Source: Syngnathus acus
Taxonomy: Eukaryota > Chordata > Actinopteri > Syngnathiformes > Syngnathidae
Reading direction: 5' to 3'
Length of the DNA stretch: 64,000 nucleotides
Assembly (NCBI RefSeq): GCF_901709675.1
Contig: NC_051098.1
Coordinates: forward strand, 11,684,918 to 11,748,917
Shown: positions 62,436 through 64,000 of the stretch, one piece after another
Numbering within the stretch: position 1 is the first letter of the stretch
Layout: each line of letters begins with the position of its first letter
The notes under the pieces: generated by a model
Told to the model about the DNA's origin: nothing
The model's database searches: none
Seen by the model: the letters and a program-made list of their open reading frames with translations, nothing else
Translations under genes and position numbers: made by a program

Positions 62436-64000
62436 GCACAATAATTGCCTGCAATAAACTCATCAATTTGAGAGACCTTCTTCTACCCAATCAACTCATT
62501 GGGTTAATTAGGATGATAATACGCGGGAGGATGAGTTCTGTAAAAACGTGTACGAAAACTCACGGCTATTGTGACACCGCTAAAAGCTATTGTGACAAAA
62601 TGTTTTGTCTCGAGGTTAACTCATTCACTACCATTGGCGGCTATAGACGTCGAATCTAAATTTTCTGTCCTCCAGAGTCTGTATGTCCTTTTCTGTAACG
62701 TTTAAGATTTTTTTTTTTTTTCATGTTAATTAAAAAAAATAGTGCCTAAAAATTAGTCCAGTTGTGATCGGCTCCAGATCATCCGTGACTGACGAGGATA
62801 CTAATTGCTATAGAAAACTGTCGGATCGATGACATCACATCATTAGGCTTGCAAAACACCTACGCATGATTTTCGGGAAAGTAATTAGAATCCGATAGGC
62901 GATTGAGCTGGCAAATATACTCAGCCAAATTCATTTTGGAACACTATTTCTTAATATTATACTGATGCCTTAATGGAGGCTACTGAGAAAAATGAGTCAC
63001 GCATTTACGAATGTCTTGCTGGAAAAGGTCAGGAAAGATGGTTCTGTAATGATAAAGCGTCTCCGAGGAGGTGTGTGTGTGTGGAGAACATGTGCTTGTC
63101 GACTAAAAAGCATATTCTTGGAGCACTCTTCCCCCTTTGCAGGTCACATACTGTGATCAGCATGAGCTTCCAGGTCATTAAAGCAATCAGTTCAGTTCTG
63201 TTTCATCGCTCTTCACATTTGAGCTCATCAAAGACGCCAACAAAATTTCAAGCAGCACCGGTCGTGACAGGTAGGGCGGGAAGGGCGACGGTAAAGAAGA
63301 GATTTACGCAAGTCTGGATGCACATCGTCGACCTCTGATGAATTATCATTGTGGCTTAGTGTGGTGGGGGGAAGGGGGGGGGTCACCCACTGCTTAACAT
63401 TTCTCATTACTGGCGTTATTATTTCATCCAGACTGTCTCCAGACTTAGAGGAATTTTGCAATTAAAAAACAAACAAAATGAAATTAAAGCCTGTAGCTCA
63501 CTTGGCAACAAATACTTTTGAAAGCTTTGAATTTGTCCAACATATATTTTTTGGTTCTATTCGACAAAATACTGACGATGCATCTGGCTCCAAAAATTTT
63601 AACTGTCCAGTATGATTCGTTGTTTGTAAACTACAGCTTCCACCCTCTGACATCTCTCAGTTATTAAGCGATCGCCTTTTGGAAACTAATGATGAAGCAA
63701 TCCACATCAGCAACAAGCACAAACTGCGACTCTGTTTTGGTTTGAACATGAATTTGTTTTTCTTTTTCAGCACATTTTTGCTTGTATAATGAATGGCTCA
63801 TTACTAGAGCACATTTATGATGGTAGATCTTTTTCTCCTAATGTTCTTTTTATCATCTAAATTGGTTGTAGACTGTGAAAAATACCATGGGTTCATTGCC
63901 AGGATGTCAAAAATGACTTTTGTTCATGGAGGATGAATAAACACACAAGTTCAAAAGTCTCATTTAAAAAAAATTCTGACTTCACTTTACAGAGTCTTGG
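62436..64000. other. Noncoding DNA
   Basis: No exon or repeat family recognised. A T-run lies near 62708-62721 and a G-rich patch at 63362-63381. Confidence 0.5.

Overview
This is eukaryotic, almost certainly teleost fish, genomic DNA. It is AT-rich, has no dense gene packing, and is littered with short interspersed repeats that I recognise from fish genomes: a TATAAGGCGCACC-type MITE, hAT-like 'GTGTCAAACTC…GGCCC' elements, a GGATAGGCTCCAG…(GATG)n LINE/SINE tail, and a CTTTATTGTCAATTTCT retroposon tail. Long A/T runs, (TAA)n, (AT)n and C/G runs are also present. A spiny-rayed fish, perhaps a pipefish or seahorse, is only a guess. There is no operon, CRISPR array, phage or other prokaryotic system, and no previously undescribed system is evident.

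The one protein-coding piece I can support is a single exon on the minus strand at 7046-7179. It has a splice acceptor, a short 5' UTR, an ATG at 7127, 27 codons that read as a signal peptide followed by GGPLSFRI, and a good splice donor in phase 1. The best match I can make is the first coding exon of a kainate-type ionotropic glutamate receptor, most likely grik4. A second minus-strand exon at 38740-38891 has an excellent acceptor and donor and stops in all three frames, so it looks like an upstream 5' UTR exon, possibly of the same transcript. If they belong together, the window runs from the first coding intron (1-7045), through a roughly 31.6 kb UTR intron (7180-38739), into more upstream intron or promoter DNA (38892-64000).

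Layout by region. 1-7 kb: first coding intron with one hAT-like repeat. 7.0-7.2 kb: coding exon. 7.2-25 kb: intron with two MITEs, one hAT-like repeat, a recent 116-bp tandem duplication at 17.0-17.2 kb, another MITE at 22.8 kb and a LINE-tail fragment at 23.5 kb. 25.67-25.98 kb: CpG cluster. 27-39 kb: two MITEs, a retroposon tail, an AT-rich microsatellite block, a 168-bp tandem duplication and the UTR exon. 39-46 kb: an AT-rich tandem duplication, a second CpG cluster with a 12-bp GC palindrome, and a knot of repeats at 44.7-46.3 kb. 46-62 kb: mostly plain noncoding DNA with two more hAT-like repeats. 62-64 kb: a sixth MITE and a third CpG cluster.

The open reading frames of 60-157 codons scattered over both strands have no recognisable domains. 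They look like chance frames in noncoding DNA and are not annotated as genes.
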